Shown here one piece after another: positions 32,729 through 40,946 of a stretch of 64,000 nt of DNA. This stretch comes from Ruminococcus flavefaciens ATCC 19208. GTDB lineage: Bacteria > Bacillota > Clostridia > Oscillospirales > Ruminococcaceae. A program made the position numbers and the translations under genes. The DNA lies in assembly GCF_000518765.1 (NCBI RefSeq), contig NZ_JAEF01000015.1, positions 62,001 through 126,000 on the forward strand, given 5' to 3'. Position 1 is the first letter of the stretch; each line of letters begins with the position of its first letter. The notes beneath the pieces were generated by a model, which was not told the DNA's origin, made no database searches, and saw only the letters and a list, made by a program, of their open reading frames with translations.

Positions 32729-33559
32729 TTATGGAAGCCATGTGATGTAAACGTCCTTGAGCTGATCGTTGTCCTTTTCAAACTGAAACTCGTATCCGCT
32801 GCTGCCGTAGTAAACAGTTGAATCCACCTTATAGAGGACGCTGTTCATATTCTCCTTCTGCTCAGTAGGCTCAGGGCACTTAGCAAGAAGCTCGTCCTTC
32901 TTGAGAGTGATCGGGAATGCGAAAGATACGACCTCAGCAGCCTTGTCAAGATCTGCGGCTATATCCTTGTTTCTGTCTTCCTCAAAGGTGCTGAGAGGAG
33001 TGTAGATAGTGAACCATCTTGCATAAGAAAGTACACATTCCTTTTCCTTCAGATTTGAGTCTGTATAGTTGCTGAACTGGAACTGAAGTGATGAATAATC
33101 TGATATCTTTATAGAATACCAGGCAGTGCTGTGGTTCTTATTTACGTTGTTATCAAAGTTTGCAGCGTCATTCTCCTTGAAAGGAACTCCTGCATCAATA
33201 AGATCCTGTAAAGTATTTTCGCCAACCGTGAATACTTTTCCATCATAAGCAAAGCTTCTGTTATCGAGATCAGCATAATTCGCGCTGAGGCCCTCAACAG
33301 GCTTGGGATCAGACTTCTTTTCGTCCTTGTCCTTATCTTCATCCTTTTCATCAGACTTTTCTGTAGTAGTTACAGCCTCTGTAGTAGCTTCCTCGGTAGT
33401 TGTAGTCTCTGCTTCGGTAGTTTCCTCCTCAGTAGTTGTTTCAGCTTCTGTAGTGGTTTCAGTCTTTTTCTTTTCAGACTTTTCCGAGCTCTCTGACTTT
33501 CCGCAGGCAGTAAGTCCCATCATAGCAACGAGAGCGATAGCTAATAACTTCTTTTTCAT
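32729..33559 (-). CDS. Lipoprotein with Thr/Glu-rich stalk, unknown function
   Basis: A 276-residue lipoprotein. The signal ends in a lipobox, GLTACGKSE, with Cys near residue 19. A low-complexity stalk (about 30-85) of TTEAETTTEE-type repeats and a Lys/Asp-rich stretch (EKDEDKDKDEKK) follow. The C-terminal globular domain (about 90-276) is not recognised; it begins SFAYDGKVFTVGENTLQDLI and ends KDVYITWLP. ATG 33559 is preferred because it lies 9 nt from SD AAGGAG; ATG 33565 is only 3 nt away. It has its own promoter and terminator. Likely displayed on the outer face of the membrane. Confidence 0.82.
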   Translation of the reverse strand: MKKKLLAIALVAMMGLTACGKSESSEKSEKKKTETTTEAETTTEEETTEAETTTTEEATTEAVTTTEKSDEKDEDKDKDEKKSDPKPVEGLSANYADLDNRSFAYDGKVFTVGENTLQDLIDAGVPFKENDAANFDNNVNKNHSTAWYSIKISDYSSLQFQFSNYTDSNLKEKECVLSYARWFTIYTPLSTFEEDRNKDIAADLDKAAEVVSFAFPITLKKDELLAKCPEPTEQKENMNSVLYKVDSTVYYGSSGYEFQFEKDNDQLKDVYITWLP

Positions 33560-33615
33560 ACTCATATTCTCCTTTTTATTTTTCTCAGGACAATTCCCGA
33601 GAAATTTCAAGCCAT

Positions 33616-33644
33616 ATTATAGCACTTGTGATTTATGTAGTCAA
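33616..33644 (-). promoter_or_regulatory. Sigma-A type promoter for the lipoprotein gene
   Basis: On the minus strand TTGACT (33639-33644) and TATAAT (33616-33621) are separated by 17 bp; the leader is about 50 nt. Confidence 0.8.
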
Positions 33645-33887
33645 TATTTTATGGAATGCGAATAAAAAAATCATTGCATCTATCATTTCTCACAAACTAA
33701 GCATATAATTATTGTACATTTTGTTTACTGTTTATTGCTGAGTTTTCATTTATTGCTGTCAGGAGAAGCAACGTTATTACTGCTCAAAACGGTTATCCGA
33801 GGTGCTTTAAGGCTGTTGGAACTACTCCCCGACGCGGCACGCTCAGTACAAGCTGTCAGCAGCGGCGGCTGCTGACCATTCCAAGTA
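33645..33887. other. Gene-free spacer between divergent promoters
   Basis: The left half is AT-rich with a near-repeat of TTTATTGCTG (around 33731 and 33750). The right half is GC-rich and holds a 9-bp hairpin GTCAGCAGC/GCTGCTGAC (33855-33876). No T-run, ORF or known RNA motif is seen. A small RNA is conceivable but unsupported. Confidence 0.5.
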
Positions 33888-33916
33888 TTGACTTTTGAAA
33901 TGCAAAAGTATATAAT
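33888..33916 (+). promoter_or_regulatory. Sigma-A type promoter for tepA
   Basis: TTGACT (33888-33893) and TATAAT (33911-33916) are separated by 17 bp; the leader is about 48 nt. Confidence 0.82.
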
Positions 33917-33970
33917 AATAATGTATACGCTCTTGAAAGCTGCGCAAAATAGCTGTCGGAGGTGTATATA

Positions 33971-34681
33971 ATGTCAGACGAAAAACAACAGGACAAGTCC
34001 CCTTCGGAAGAGCTTCTTGACGACGCTGAGCTTGCGCGCGAAAACGGACAGACAGTTTCACGCAACTCAAAGCACCTTATACACTGCCTTTCAGTTGTGG
34101 GACAGATAGAAGGGCACTATGTCCTTTCCGAACAGAACAAAACTACCAAATACGAGCACATTATCCCTGCTCTTGTGGCTATCGAACAGGACAGGAGCGT
34201 TGAGGGACTGCTCATTATCCTGAACACCGTCGGCGGAGATGTTGAGGCAGGGCTTGCCATTGCCGAGCTAATCTCGGGCATGAAAACTCCCACTGTTTCA
34301 CTTGTGGTCGGCGGCGGACATTCCATAGGCGTTCCCCTTGCGGTATGTGCCAAGCATTCATTTATAGTCCCGACTGCTTCAATGACTATCCACCCTGTAC
34401 GCATGAACGGTACTGTACTGGGAGTTCCGCAGACTCTCTCATACTTTGACAAGATGCAGGACAGGATAGTGAGGTTTGTAACTCAGAACAGCAATATCAC
34501 GGAGGAAAACTTCCGCACCCTGCTGATGAACACTCAGGAGCTTGTACTGGATGTGGGAAGCGTTATCGAGGGAGAAAAAGCCGTAGAGCTGGGACTTATC
34601 GACAGCCTCGGCAGTCTCGGAGACGCTATGGACTGTCTGTACGATATGATAGAACATACAGAAAAAAGATATGCGGACTGA
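33971..34681 (+). CDS. tepA: ClpP-fold serine protease, TepA-like
   Basis: A 236-residue cytoplasmic protein of the ClpP/crotonase fold. Catalytic residues are S118 in VVGGGHSIGVPLAVC and H141 in TIHPVRMNG; LNTVGGDVEAGLAIAELIS matches the TepA branch. B. subtilis TepA was linked to protein translocation and SASP processing. ATG 33971 follows SD GGAGG by 8 nt; the in-frame GTG at 33962 overlaps that SD. It is followed by ftsK, and tepA-spoIIIE adjacency is also known in Bacillus, which supports the name. Confidence 0.88.
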   Translation: MSDEKQQDKSPSEELLDDAELARENGQTVSRNSKHLIHCLSVVGQIEGHYVLSEQNKTTKYEHIIPALVAIEQDRSVEGLLIILNTVGGDVEAGLAIAELISGMKTPTVSLVVGGGHSIGVPLAVCAKHSFIVPTASMTIHPVRMNGTVLGVPQTLSYFDKMQDRIVRFVTQNSNITEENFRTLLMNTQELVLDVGSVIEGEKAVELGLIDSLGSLGDAMDCLYDMIEHTEKRYAD

Positions 34682-34724
34682 CCGCAGCTGTGCCGATACG
34701 CGCTTTTTTGCGCCGAAAATATGC

Positions 34725-34730
34725 TATAAT
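34725..34730 (+). promoter_or_regulatory. Possible -10 element for ftsK
   Basis: TATAAT lies 41 nt before the ftsK start. The sequence 17 bp upstream (GCTTTT) is a poor -35. GCGC-TTTTTT-GCGC between the genes may be a small hairpin. ftsK may be transcribed from here, from the tepA promoter, or both. Confidence 0.5.
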
Positions 34731-34770
34731 GGCACAGCTACATATACAATAGAACAAAACGGAGGCTAAC

Positions 34771-37341
34771 ATGGCACAAACACAAACTAAAAAGAAGGCT
34801 TCGGGAAAAACACAGAAAAAATCCGAAGCTCCGCGCAGAGAACCTGCCAAAAATAACAATGCAAAGGCAAAACAAAAAGAAAACAATCAGCTTTGGTCTA
34901 TAATCCTCTTTGCACTTGGTATCCTTGCAGCTCTGATGGTACTCATACCCGGTACAAAGGGCTGGCTTGCCATGCATCATCTTTTACGCGGACTTTTCGG
35001 CATAGCTTCTTATCTTGTGCCAATAGCCCTGATCTATTCGGCTATAAAGCTCGGTGCAGAACCGTCAGATAACAGCAAAGACAGAGGCAATGGTATCAGA
35101 GCTGTCTGGTGTGTAGCCATAATTTTTCTGGCAAGTGCGGCTTTCCAGATATTCGCTGTGGGATCTATGCCCGAAAAAATACGCTTTTTAAATCAGGTAA
35201 AGGCTTTATACAAAGGCGGAATAAAATACGAAAGCGGCGGCGTTGCAAGTATGGTATTTGCCGCTCCCCTGCTGAAGCTCTTTGGAAAGCTTGGCGCACG
35301 GCTCATCTCTCTGGTGCTGTTCTTCGTGTTCGGTATGCTCCTTTCAAGGCGTAATCTTACCGATTTTCTGAAGCTTCTGGCTACTCCCTTCGTATTCATA
35401 GGAAAATGCATAAACGGTATACAGAATATGTTCGTAGGCGGCGAATTCGTTGACGCTTTCGGTGACGATGACCTTGATGACGACAAGGAGCGAAAGGACT
35501 TCGATGCTGACCTTGAGGCCATCAGCATGACCAACACAAAAAAATCAAGCCGAAAGCCCTCGGAAAAGAAAGCTCAGGACAAGCAAAATGTCGAGGCACT
35601 CCCTGATGGATTTTTCGATATACCGCTCCCTACCGACCACCTTATCGACTACGGCGAGGAAGAAGCTCCTGCGGCTGCACAGCCGATAGAAGAGGATATT
35701 GCTCCTCCTGTACATAATGTTGCTCCGCCTGTTGAGGAAATAAGCGAACCCGAACCTACAGACGAAGGTCTGGAGCAGCTTATCAGCAAGGCTGCCGACA
35801 GCAAGCCTGTTCCAACGGAAGAGATCATCGAGGAAGAGATCGAAGCCGAGGAAGAAAAGCCAATGTACTTCCTTCCGCCTATAGATATACTCACACGCCC
35901 CGAAATACGATCAAACCGTGCCGAGGCTGTTGAGGAAATGCGTGAAAAGGCTGAGGTCATCAAGAATACACTTTCGAGCTTCGGTGTCGAAGTAAAAATA
36001 AAGGATATATTCCGAGGTCCGTCTATCACCCGTTATGAAATACAGCCGGGTCCCGGAATAAAGGTGTCAAAGATAAAGGGACTTGAGGACGATATCGCTC
36101 TCAGCCTTGCTGCACAGGGCGTTCGTATAGAAGCTCCTGTTCCCGGAAAGGCTGCTGTAGGTATCGAGATACCTAACACCACAAAGGATATGGTAACTCT
36201 CCGCGAGATAATAGCTTCTCCCGAATTCAGAGAGTCAAAGAGCAAGCTCACATTTGCAGTGGGCAAGGATATCACAGGCAATATCATTCTCGGTGATATC
36301 GCAAAAATGCCTCACGTTATCATTGCAGGTACTACAGGTTCGGGTAAATCCGTCTGCACACGTTCTATTATAATGAGTATCCTCTACAACGCAACTCCCG
36401 ATGAGGTCAAGCTCATACTTATCGATCCAAAGATAGTTGAATTCAAGATATTCGAGAATATCCCCCATCTTCTCATACCTATCGTAACAGACTGCAAACG
36501 TGCCGCAGGTGCGCTGTGCTGGGCTGTAAACGAGATGATGCGCAGATACAACATCTTCGCAGAGGCGGGTGCAAACGATCTGCGCTCATACAACGAGCTT
36601 GCGGAAGTGGACGGCGACCGCTCACCTATGCCGCAGGTAGTTATATTCATCGACGAGCTTGCTGATATGATGCTGGTGGCAGGAAAAGAAGTCGAGGACT
36701 TCATCTGCCGTCTTGCACAAATGGGACGTGCCGCAGGTATGCACCTTGTAGTTGCTACTCAGCGTCCTACTACCGATGTTATCACAGGTCTTATCAAGGC
36801 TAATATCCCCAGCCGTATAGCTCTTTCCGTAAAGTCTCAGGTAGACTCCCGTACTATCATTGATATGGCAGGTGCAGACAAGCTCCTCGGAAACGGCGAT
36901 ATGCTGTATATGCCTATAGGTGCAGGAAAGCCTGTCCGTGTACAGGGCTGTTTCTCGTCAAATGAAGATATCGCGGAAACTGTCCGTTATGTAAAGTCTC
37001 AGGTAGATGTCTCATACGATCCCGCTATCACAGGTGCTGTTGAGGGATATTCGCCCCAGTCTCAGAACGGCTCAGGCGGAGCTGACAGCGGCGCTCCGTC
37101 AGGCGGCGGCAGTGATGAGGATATCGTTGAATCAGCTATAAAGGTAGCTGTTGAAGCAGGTCAGCTCTCAACTTCAATGCTGCAAAGAAAGCTGAAGCTT
37201 GGCTACGCAAGGGCTGCACGTATCATGGACGAGCTTGAAGAACGCGGAGTTATCGGTGCAAGCGAAGGTGCTAAGCCCCGTAAGGTGCTCATGTCAAAAA
37301 TGCAGTACGACGAATGGCGGCTTCGCAGAATGGACGAATAA
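34771..37341 (+). CDS. ftsK: DNA translocase FtsK/SpoIIIE
   Basis: An 856-residue septum-located DNA pump. A Lys-rich N-terminus is followed by four or five membrane helices (about 40-200) and an acidic, Pro/Glu-rich linker (about 220-370). The alpha/beta motor has Walker A AGTTGSGKSVCTR (about 519-531), Walker B VVIFIDELADMM and VATQRPTTDVITGLIKANIP. The C-terminal gamma winged helix (LQRKLKLGYARAARIMDELE) reads oriented DNA motifs. It moves chromosomes at division or, in spore formers, into the forespore. SD ACGGAGG precedes the ATG. It shares its locus with tepA. Confidence 0.96.
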   Translation: MAQTQTKKKASGKTQKKSEAPRREPAKNNNAKAKQKENNQLWSIILFALGILAALMVLIPGTKGWLAMHHLLRGLFGIASYLVPIALIYSAIKLGAEPSDNSKDRGNGIRAVWCVAIIFLASAAFQIFAVGSMPEKIRFLNQVKALYKGGIKYESGGVASMVFAAPLLKLFGKLGARLISLVLFFVFGMLLSRRNLTDFLKLLATPFVFIGKCINGIQNMFVGGEFVDAFGDDDLDDDKERKDFDADLEAISMTNTKKSSRKPSEKKAQDKQNVEALPDGFFDIPLPTDHLIDYGEEEAPAAAQPIEEDIAPPVHNVAPPVEEISEPEPTDEGLEQLISKAADSKPVPTEEIIEEEIEAEEEKPMYFLPPIDILTRPEIRSNRAEAVEEMREKAEVIKNTLSSFGVEVKIKDIFRGPSITRYEIQPGPGIKVSKIKGLEDDIALSLAAQGVRIEAPVPGKAAVGIEIPNTTKDMVTLREIIASPEFRESKSKLTFAVGKDITGNIILGDIAKMPHVIIAGTTGSGKSVCTRSIIMSILYNATPDEVKLILIDPKIVEFKIFENIPHLLIPIVTDCKRAAGALCWAVNEMMRRYNIFAEAGANDLRSYNELAEVDGDRSPMPQVVIFIDELADMMLVAGKEVEDFICRLAQMGRAAGMHLVVATQRPTTDVITGLIKANIPSRIALSVKSQVDSRTIIDMAGADKLLGNGDMLYMPIGAGKPVRVQGCFSSNEDIAETVRYVKSQVDVSYDPAITGAVEGYSPQSQNGSGGADSGAPSGGGSDEDIVESAIKVAVEAGQLSTSMLQRKLKLGYARAARIMDELEERGVIGASEGAKPRKVLMSKMQYDEWRLRRMDE

Positions 37342-37352
37342 ATCAAAATTTA

Positions 37353-37452
37353 GCAGCGTGACGCTGCACCCTTGCTCCGCGCTGAAATATATCTGATAAA
37401 CAAATTATAGCCGCGAGGGGCAATAAATTATTAGGGAAATATCATCGCGTGA
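37353..37452. repeat. GCAGCGTGACGCTGC element, copy 2
   Basis: Palindrome GCAGCGTGACGCTGC (37353-37367), then ACCCTTGCTCCGCGC, GCCGCGAG (37410-37417) and the terminal ATCATCGCGTGA (37441-37452). The order and spacing are those of 22602-22700, in the same orientation, with unrelated AT-rich fillers. Length differs by one base. Confidence 0.8.
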
Positions 37453-37503
37453 TTTTCTGAATTATAATTAACAGCTTAACTTGCCGAGCGTATGAACGGG
37501 ATT

Positions 37504-37755
37504 CCAAAGGGACTGTGTTCCTTTGGCAGAGTCCAGAGACAGCGTCTCTGGTCGCTGTTCCCATTTTTTAATGAACAGCGAAATAATACGAAGGCGCATC
37601 GCAAAGGGTGAATTCAAAAACAGTCCAGTGGACTGTTTTTGAAGAGGGAACGCCTTGCAAGAGAAGGCGTTCCCTTAATGGGACGTCGAGTGACTCCCTA
37701 CAGTGTAGGGAGATGTCAGCAAAGCTGACAGAAGGTATGTGCAGCTGTTAGCTGC
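37504..37755. repeat. Array of eight consecutive perfect hairpins
   Basis: Stems: CCAAAGG/CCTTTGG (37504-37526); CCAGAGAC/GTCTCTGG (37533-37551); CGCTGTTC/GAACAGCG (37553-37580); CAAAAACAGTCC/GGACTGTTTTTG (37615-37641); GGGAACGCCTT/AAGGCGTTCCC (37646-37674); CTCCCTACA/TGTAGGGAG (37694-37712); TGTCAGC/GCTGACA (37714-37730); GCAGCT/AGCTGC (37741-37755). Each is perfectly paired, and the arms of different hairpins are unrelated to each other. Confidence 0.85.
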
Positions 37756-37760
37756 GCCGT

Positions 37761-37824
37761 CCCCTACATTTCGGGCGGATAATATCCGCCCCTACAATGG
37801 GCTAACAGCTAACGGCTAACGGCT
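37761..37824. repeat. Palindromic CCCCTACA element with TAAC run, copy 3
   Basis: CCCCTACA (37761-37768), hairpin GGGCGGAT/ATCCGCCC (37773-37791), then CCCCTACA again (37789-37796). The run GCTAACAGCTAACGGCTAAC starts at 37801. The hairpin stem is identical to that of copy 1 at 20145-20163. Confidence 0.8.
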
Positions 37825-37859
37825 CAAAACATATTTTTGCTCCGCAAAAATATGTTTTG
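37825..37859 (+). promoter_or_regulatory. Long hairpin abutting the YgiQ ribosome binding site
   Basis: A 16-bp perfect stem from CAAAACATATTTTTGC (37825-37840) and its complement (37844-37859), loop TCC. It ends one base before AGGAGGTGAT (37861-37870), a near-perfect anti-SD match. It could terminate upstream transcription, protect the mRNA 5' end, or tune access to the SD. Confidence 0.7.
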
Positions 37860-37873
37860 CAGGAGGTGATACC

Positions 37874-39853
37874 ATGTATGAAGGCTTTCTGCCTACAACA
37901 AAAAAAGAAATGGACGAGCTTGGCATAGAACAGTTCGATTTTATATACATAACAGGCGACGCTTACGTTGACCACCCAAGCTTCGGAGCGGCTATCGTCA
38001 CAAGGCTTATCGAGGATATGGGCTATACTGTCGGTATCATCTCACAGCCCGACTGGCATACGGACAAGGACTTCCGCCGCTTCGGTGCGCCTAAGTACGC
38101 TTTCCTCGTTACCGCAGGAAATATCGACTCTATGGTGGCTCACTATACCGCCGCAAAGCGCAAGCGTTCCGATGACGCTTACACCGCAGGCGGCGTTGCT
38201 GGCAAACGCCCCGACAGAGCTGTTATCGTCTACTGTCAGAAGCTCCGCGAGTACTTCGGTGACATACCAATAGCTATCGGCGGTCTTGAGGCTTCACTGC
38301 GCCGTTTTGCCCACTATGACTACTGGGACGACGCTGTTCGCCCCTCTGTGCTCGTTGACAGCGGTGCGGACATACTCATGTACGGCATGGGCGAACATCA
38401 GATACAGGAGATATGTCCACGTCTTGCCGCAGGCGAAAGTATCCGCAATATGACTGATATCCGCGGAATATGCTACCTCACAGAGCCTGTCAATACGCCT
38501 ATCGGTGCAGCACAGTGCCCCTCATTCGAGCAGGTGCGCGACAGCAAGACCGAATACGCAAAGGCAGTAAAAATACAGTATGACTGGCAGGACGAGGTCT
38601 ACGGAAAGACCATAATACAGCGTCACGGCAAAATGATGCTGGTACAGACTCCCCCTGCCTACAGTCTCACCACCGAGGAGCTTGACCACATTTATTCTCT
38701 CCCCTATACCCGTGCGATACACCCGTCCTACGAGGCTTTAGGCGGTGTCCCCGGTATCGAGGAGGTTCGCTTCTCTATCACTCACAACCGCGGCTGCTTC
38801 GGTTACTGCAATTTCTGCTCGATAGCTCTTCATCAGGGCAGACGCATAACCGTAAGAAGCGTTGAATCGGTACTCAAAGAAGCTGAAAGAATTACTCAGA
38901 TGCCCGATTTCAAGGGATATATACACGATGTTGGCGGTCCGACCGCTGATTTCCGCCGTCCGTCCTGCGATAAGCAGATAACCAAAGGACTTTGCATGGG
39001 CAAGAAATGTCTTGCACCAACACCATGTCCCGCACTTAAAGTCGACCACACGGAATACCTCTCAATGCTGAGAAAAATACGAAAGGTCAAGGGAGTGAAA
39101 AAGGTGTTTATCCGCTCGGGTATACGCTATGATTATCTCATTGAGGACAAGGACGACGAATTCATGCGCGAGCTTATCATGCACCACGTAAGCGGTCAGC
39201 TCAAAGTCGCTCCCGAACACTGTTCGGCGGTAGTCCTTGACAAAATGGGCAAGCCCCATATCGAAGCCTACAAACGCTTCCAGAAGCGTTTCTACGAAAT
39301 AACAAAAGGCATGGGAAAGGAGCAGTATCTCGTTCCCTATCTCATGTCCTCACACCCCGGAAGCACTCTCAACGAAGCTATCGACTTAGCCGTTTTCCTC
39401 AAGGAAAACAAGATACGTCCCGAGCAGGTGCAGGACTTCTACCCTACTCCCGGTACTATCTCAACGGCTATGTTCTATACGGAGCTCGACCCGTATACAA
39501 TGGAGAAGGTATACGTACCGAAAACTCCGAAGGAAAAAGCTATGCAGCGCGCTCTGCTGCAATATTTCCGCCCTCAGAACAGAGAGATAGTCCTCGAAGC
39601 TCTCAAAGCCGCAGGCAGGCGCGACCTTATAGGCTCGTCGCCGAAATGCCTCATAGAGGGAGACTCTCACAAACAGGGAAATGCTCCCCGAAAGGGCGGT
39701 GACAAGTCGTGGCAAAATACTTCAAAGACACGGAAAGCTTCGTCGAAGCAGCAGGAGAGAAATACAAGCTCAATGCGCAGCAAAAACAGTACCTTCGGGA
39801 GCTCGCAGAGGAACGGGAAAAAGAACGCTCCGCACGGAAAGAAAAAACATTAA
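37874..39853 (+). CDS. YgiQ family radical SAM protein
   Basis: A 659-residue protein. The N-terminal domain (FLPTTKKEMDELGIEQFDFI, DAYVDHPSFGAAIVTRLIE) and the radical SAM motif NRGCFGYCNFCSIALHQGR (C-x3-C-x2-C, about residue 314) are those of the YgiQ/UPF0313 family, as is LKVAPEHCSAVVLDKMGKP. The last 60 residues are a Lys/Ser/Asn-rich disordered tail typical of the family. That tail overlaps the next gene by 145 nt in another frame. Function in the cell is unknown for the family. SD AGGAGGTGAT precedes ATG 37874. Confidence 0.93.
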   Translation: MYEGFLPTTKKEMDELGIEQFDFIYITGDAYVDHPSFGAAIVTRLIEDMGYTVGIISQPDWHTDKDFRRFGAPKYAFLVTAGNIDSMVAHYTAAKRKRSDDAYTAGGVAGKRPDRAVIVYCQKLREYFGDIPIAIGGLEASLRRFAHYDYWDDAVRPSVLVDSGADILMYGMGEHQIQEICPRLAAGESIRNMTDIRGICYLTEPVNTPIGAAQCPSFEQVRDSKTEYAKAVKIQYDWQDEVYGKTIIQRHGKMMLVQTPPAYSLTTEELDHIYSLPYTRAIHPSYEALGGVPGIEEVRFSITHNRGCFGYCNFCSIALHQGRRITVRSVESVLKEAERITQMPDFKGYIHDVGGPTADFRRPSCDKQITKGLCMGKKCLAPTPCPALKVDHTEYLSMLRKIRKVKGVKKVFIRSGIRYDYLIEDKDDEFMRELIMHHVSGQLKVAPEHCSAVVLDKMGKPHIEAYKRFQKRFYEITKGMGKEQYLVPYLMSSHPGSTLNEAIDLAVFLKENKIRPEQVQDFYPTPGTISTAMFYTELDPYTMEKVYVPKTPKEKAMQRALLQYFRPQNREIVLEALKAAGRRDLIGSSPKCLIEGDSHKQGNAPRKGGDKSWQNTSKTRKASSKQQERNTSSMRSKNSTFGSSQRNGKKNAPHGKKKH

Positions 39854-40719
39854 AATTCATCGGATTTCTGCTCATAGTCGGCATTATCATATTTGCCTGC
39901 CGACACTACTGGAGCAAGCCTGCACATACATTTCCTGCAAAGGATATACTTGAAGTACACTTCATTGACGTTGGACAGGGCGACTGCACTTTCATAGCCG
40001 CAAACGGTACTACTATGCTTGTGGACTGCGGCGAAGATGCGGTATCGGCTCAGATCATAAAGTATCTGAAAAAACTCGGCATCGGACGGCTTGACTATGT
40101 TATTGCTACTCACCCGCACTCAGACCATATGGGCGGTATGTACCGCATCATCGAGACATTCGATGTGGGCGAAGTGATGATACCGCTGATGCCCGAGGAA
40201 CAGATCCCAACAACAATGTTTTACGAAAGGTTTCTTGATGCCTGCGAGGAAAGAGAAACTATTGTAACTGCCGCAAATGTGGGAAGGATAATAAATATAG
40301 GTGATGCAAGGGCAGAGATAATAGCTCCGGACAACACATTTCAGGAGGATATAAACAATTACTCCATAAGCTTTATGCTGTATCACGGAAACAATTCATT
40401 CCTGCTGACAGGCGATGCTGAGGCTGATGAAGAAGCTCAGATGCTGAAAACCGAAAAGGTAGGCAAGGTAACTGTTTACAAGGCAGGTCATCACGGCAGT
40501 GCTTACTCCTCGACCTCAGATCTTCTTGCAGTTATCCGACCTGACATAGCTGTGATATCCTGCGGCATGGAAAATCCCTACGGTCACCCTGCCGACAGTA
40601 CCATAAAAAGGCTGAAAGAGTACACCGACCACATCTACCGCACCGACGTATGCGGAACTATTGTCATAGAATCCGACGGCAAAAAGCTGTCCCTCACTCC
40701 CGAAAGGAGCACGGAATGA
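39709..40719 (+). CDS. Membrane-anchored metallo-beta-lactamase hydrolase (ComEC C-terminal-like)
   Basis: A 336-residue protein. A charged N-terminal helix (YLRELAEEREKERSARKEKT) is followed by one membrane segment (about 47-64). The MBL domain (about 80-330) has VHFIDVGQGDC, the metal motif H135-x-H137-x-D139-H140 in THPHSDHMGGMY, then TGDAEADEE and the KAGHHGS motif. This matches the ComEC/Rec2-type hydrolase family. It starts at GTG 39709 inside the YgiQ gene; no closer in-frame start precedes the membrane helix. Its stop overlaps the DUF3006 start (ATGA), a common pairing. Confidence 0.88.
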   Translation: MAKYFKDTESFVEAAGEKYKLNAQQKQYLRELAEEREKERSARKEKTLKFIGFLLIVGIIIFACRHYWSKPAHTFPAKDILEVHFIDVGQGDCTFIAANGTTMLVDCGEDAVSAQIIKYLKKLGIGRLDYVIATHPHSDHMGGMYRIIETFDVGEVMIPLMPEEQIPTTMFYERFLDACEERETIVTAANVGRIINIGDARAEIIAPDNTFQEDINNYSISFMLYHGNNSFLLTGDAEADEEAQMLKTEKVGKVTVYKAGHHGSAYSSTSDLLAVIRPDIAVISCGMENPYGHPADSTIKRLKEYTDHIYRTDVCGTIVIESDGKKLSLTPERSTE

Positions 40720-40946
40720 TAATAATTGACAGATTTGAAGGAGATCTCGCTGTGCTTGAAACAGACGACGGCATGATAAACGTTGAGCGCAGCCTGCTCC
40801 CCGAAAATGCTGCCGAGGGCGATGTTCTCACCTATAACAGGGCGTGGACTGTGGATAAGGCTGCCACAGAGCAAAGACGGAGCCGAACAGCAAAACGGCT
40901 TAAAAGGCTTTTGAACAAAACTGATAAAAGAGGAAAAAATGACTGA
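40716..40946 (+). CDS. DUF3006 domain protein
   Basis: A 76-residue protein. IIIDRFEGDLAVLETDDGMI followed by the INVERSLLPENAAEGDVL strand is the DUF3006 pattern; the remainder is a basic tail (RRSRTAKRLKRLLNK). ATG 40716 is coupled to the stop of the MBL hydrolase (ATGA) and has SD AAAGGAG. DUF3006 genes often follow ComEC-like hydrolase genes, so the two proteins may work together. It overlaps the next gene by 8 nt. Confidence 0.88.
   Translation: MIIIDRFEGDLAVLETDDGMINVERSLLPENAAEGDVLTYNRAWTVDKAATEQRRSRTAKRLKRLLNKTDKRGKND

Larger units (their letters stand above)
37342..37873. other. Gene-free spacer with a dense array of hairpins
   Basis: A 532-bp spacer between co-directional genes with no ORF. 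It carries the ~100-bp element at 37353-37452, then about ten consecutive inverted repeats to 37859, given separately. No strong promoter was recognised for the downstream gene. Confidence 0.75.

Noticed and set aside
33700..33880. SRP RNA, 6S RNA or other known small RNA in the spacer before tepA
   Set aside because: I looked for the SRP apical loop and RNase P or tmRNA landmarks and found none.
37353..37367. GCAGCGTGACGCTGC palindromes as transcription terminators
   Set aside because: They sit near gene ends at 37.3 and 52.99 kb, but no T-run follows, and the third copy is in mid-spacer. At 53.0 kb a proper terminator is already present.
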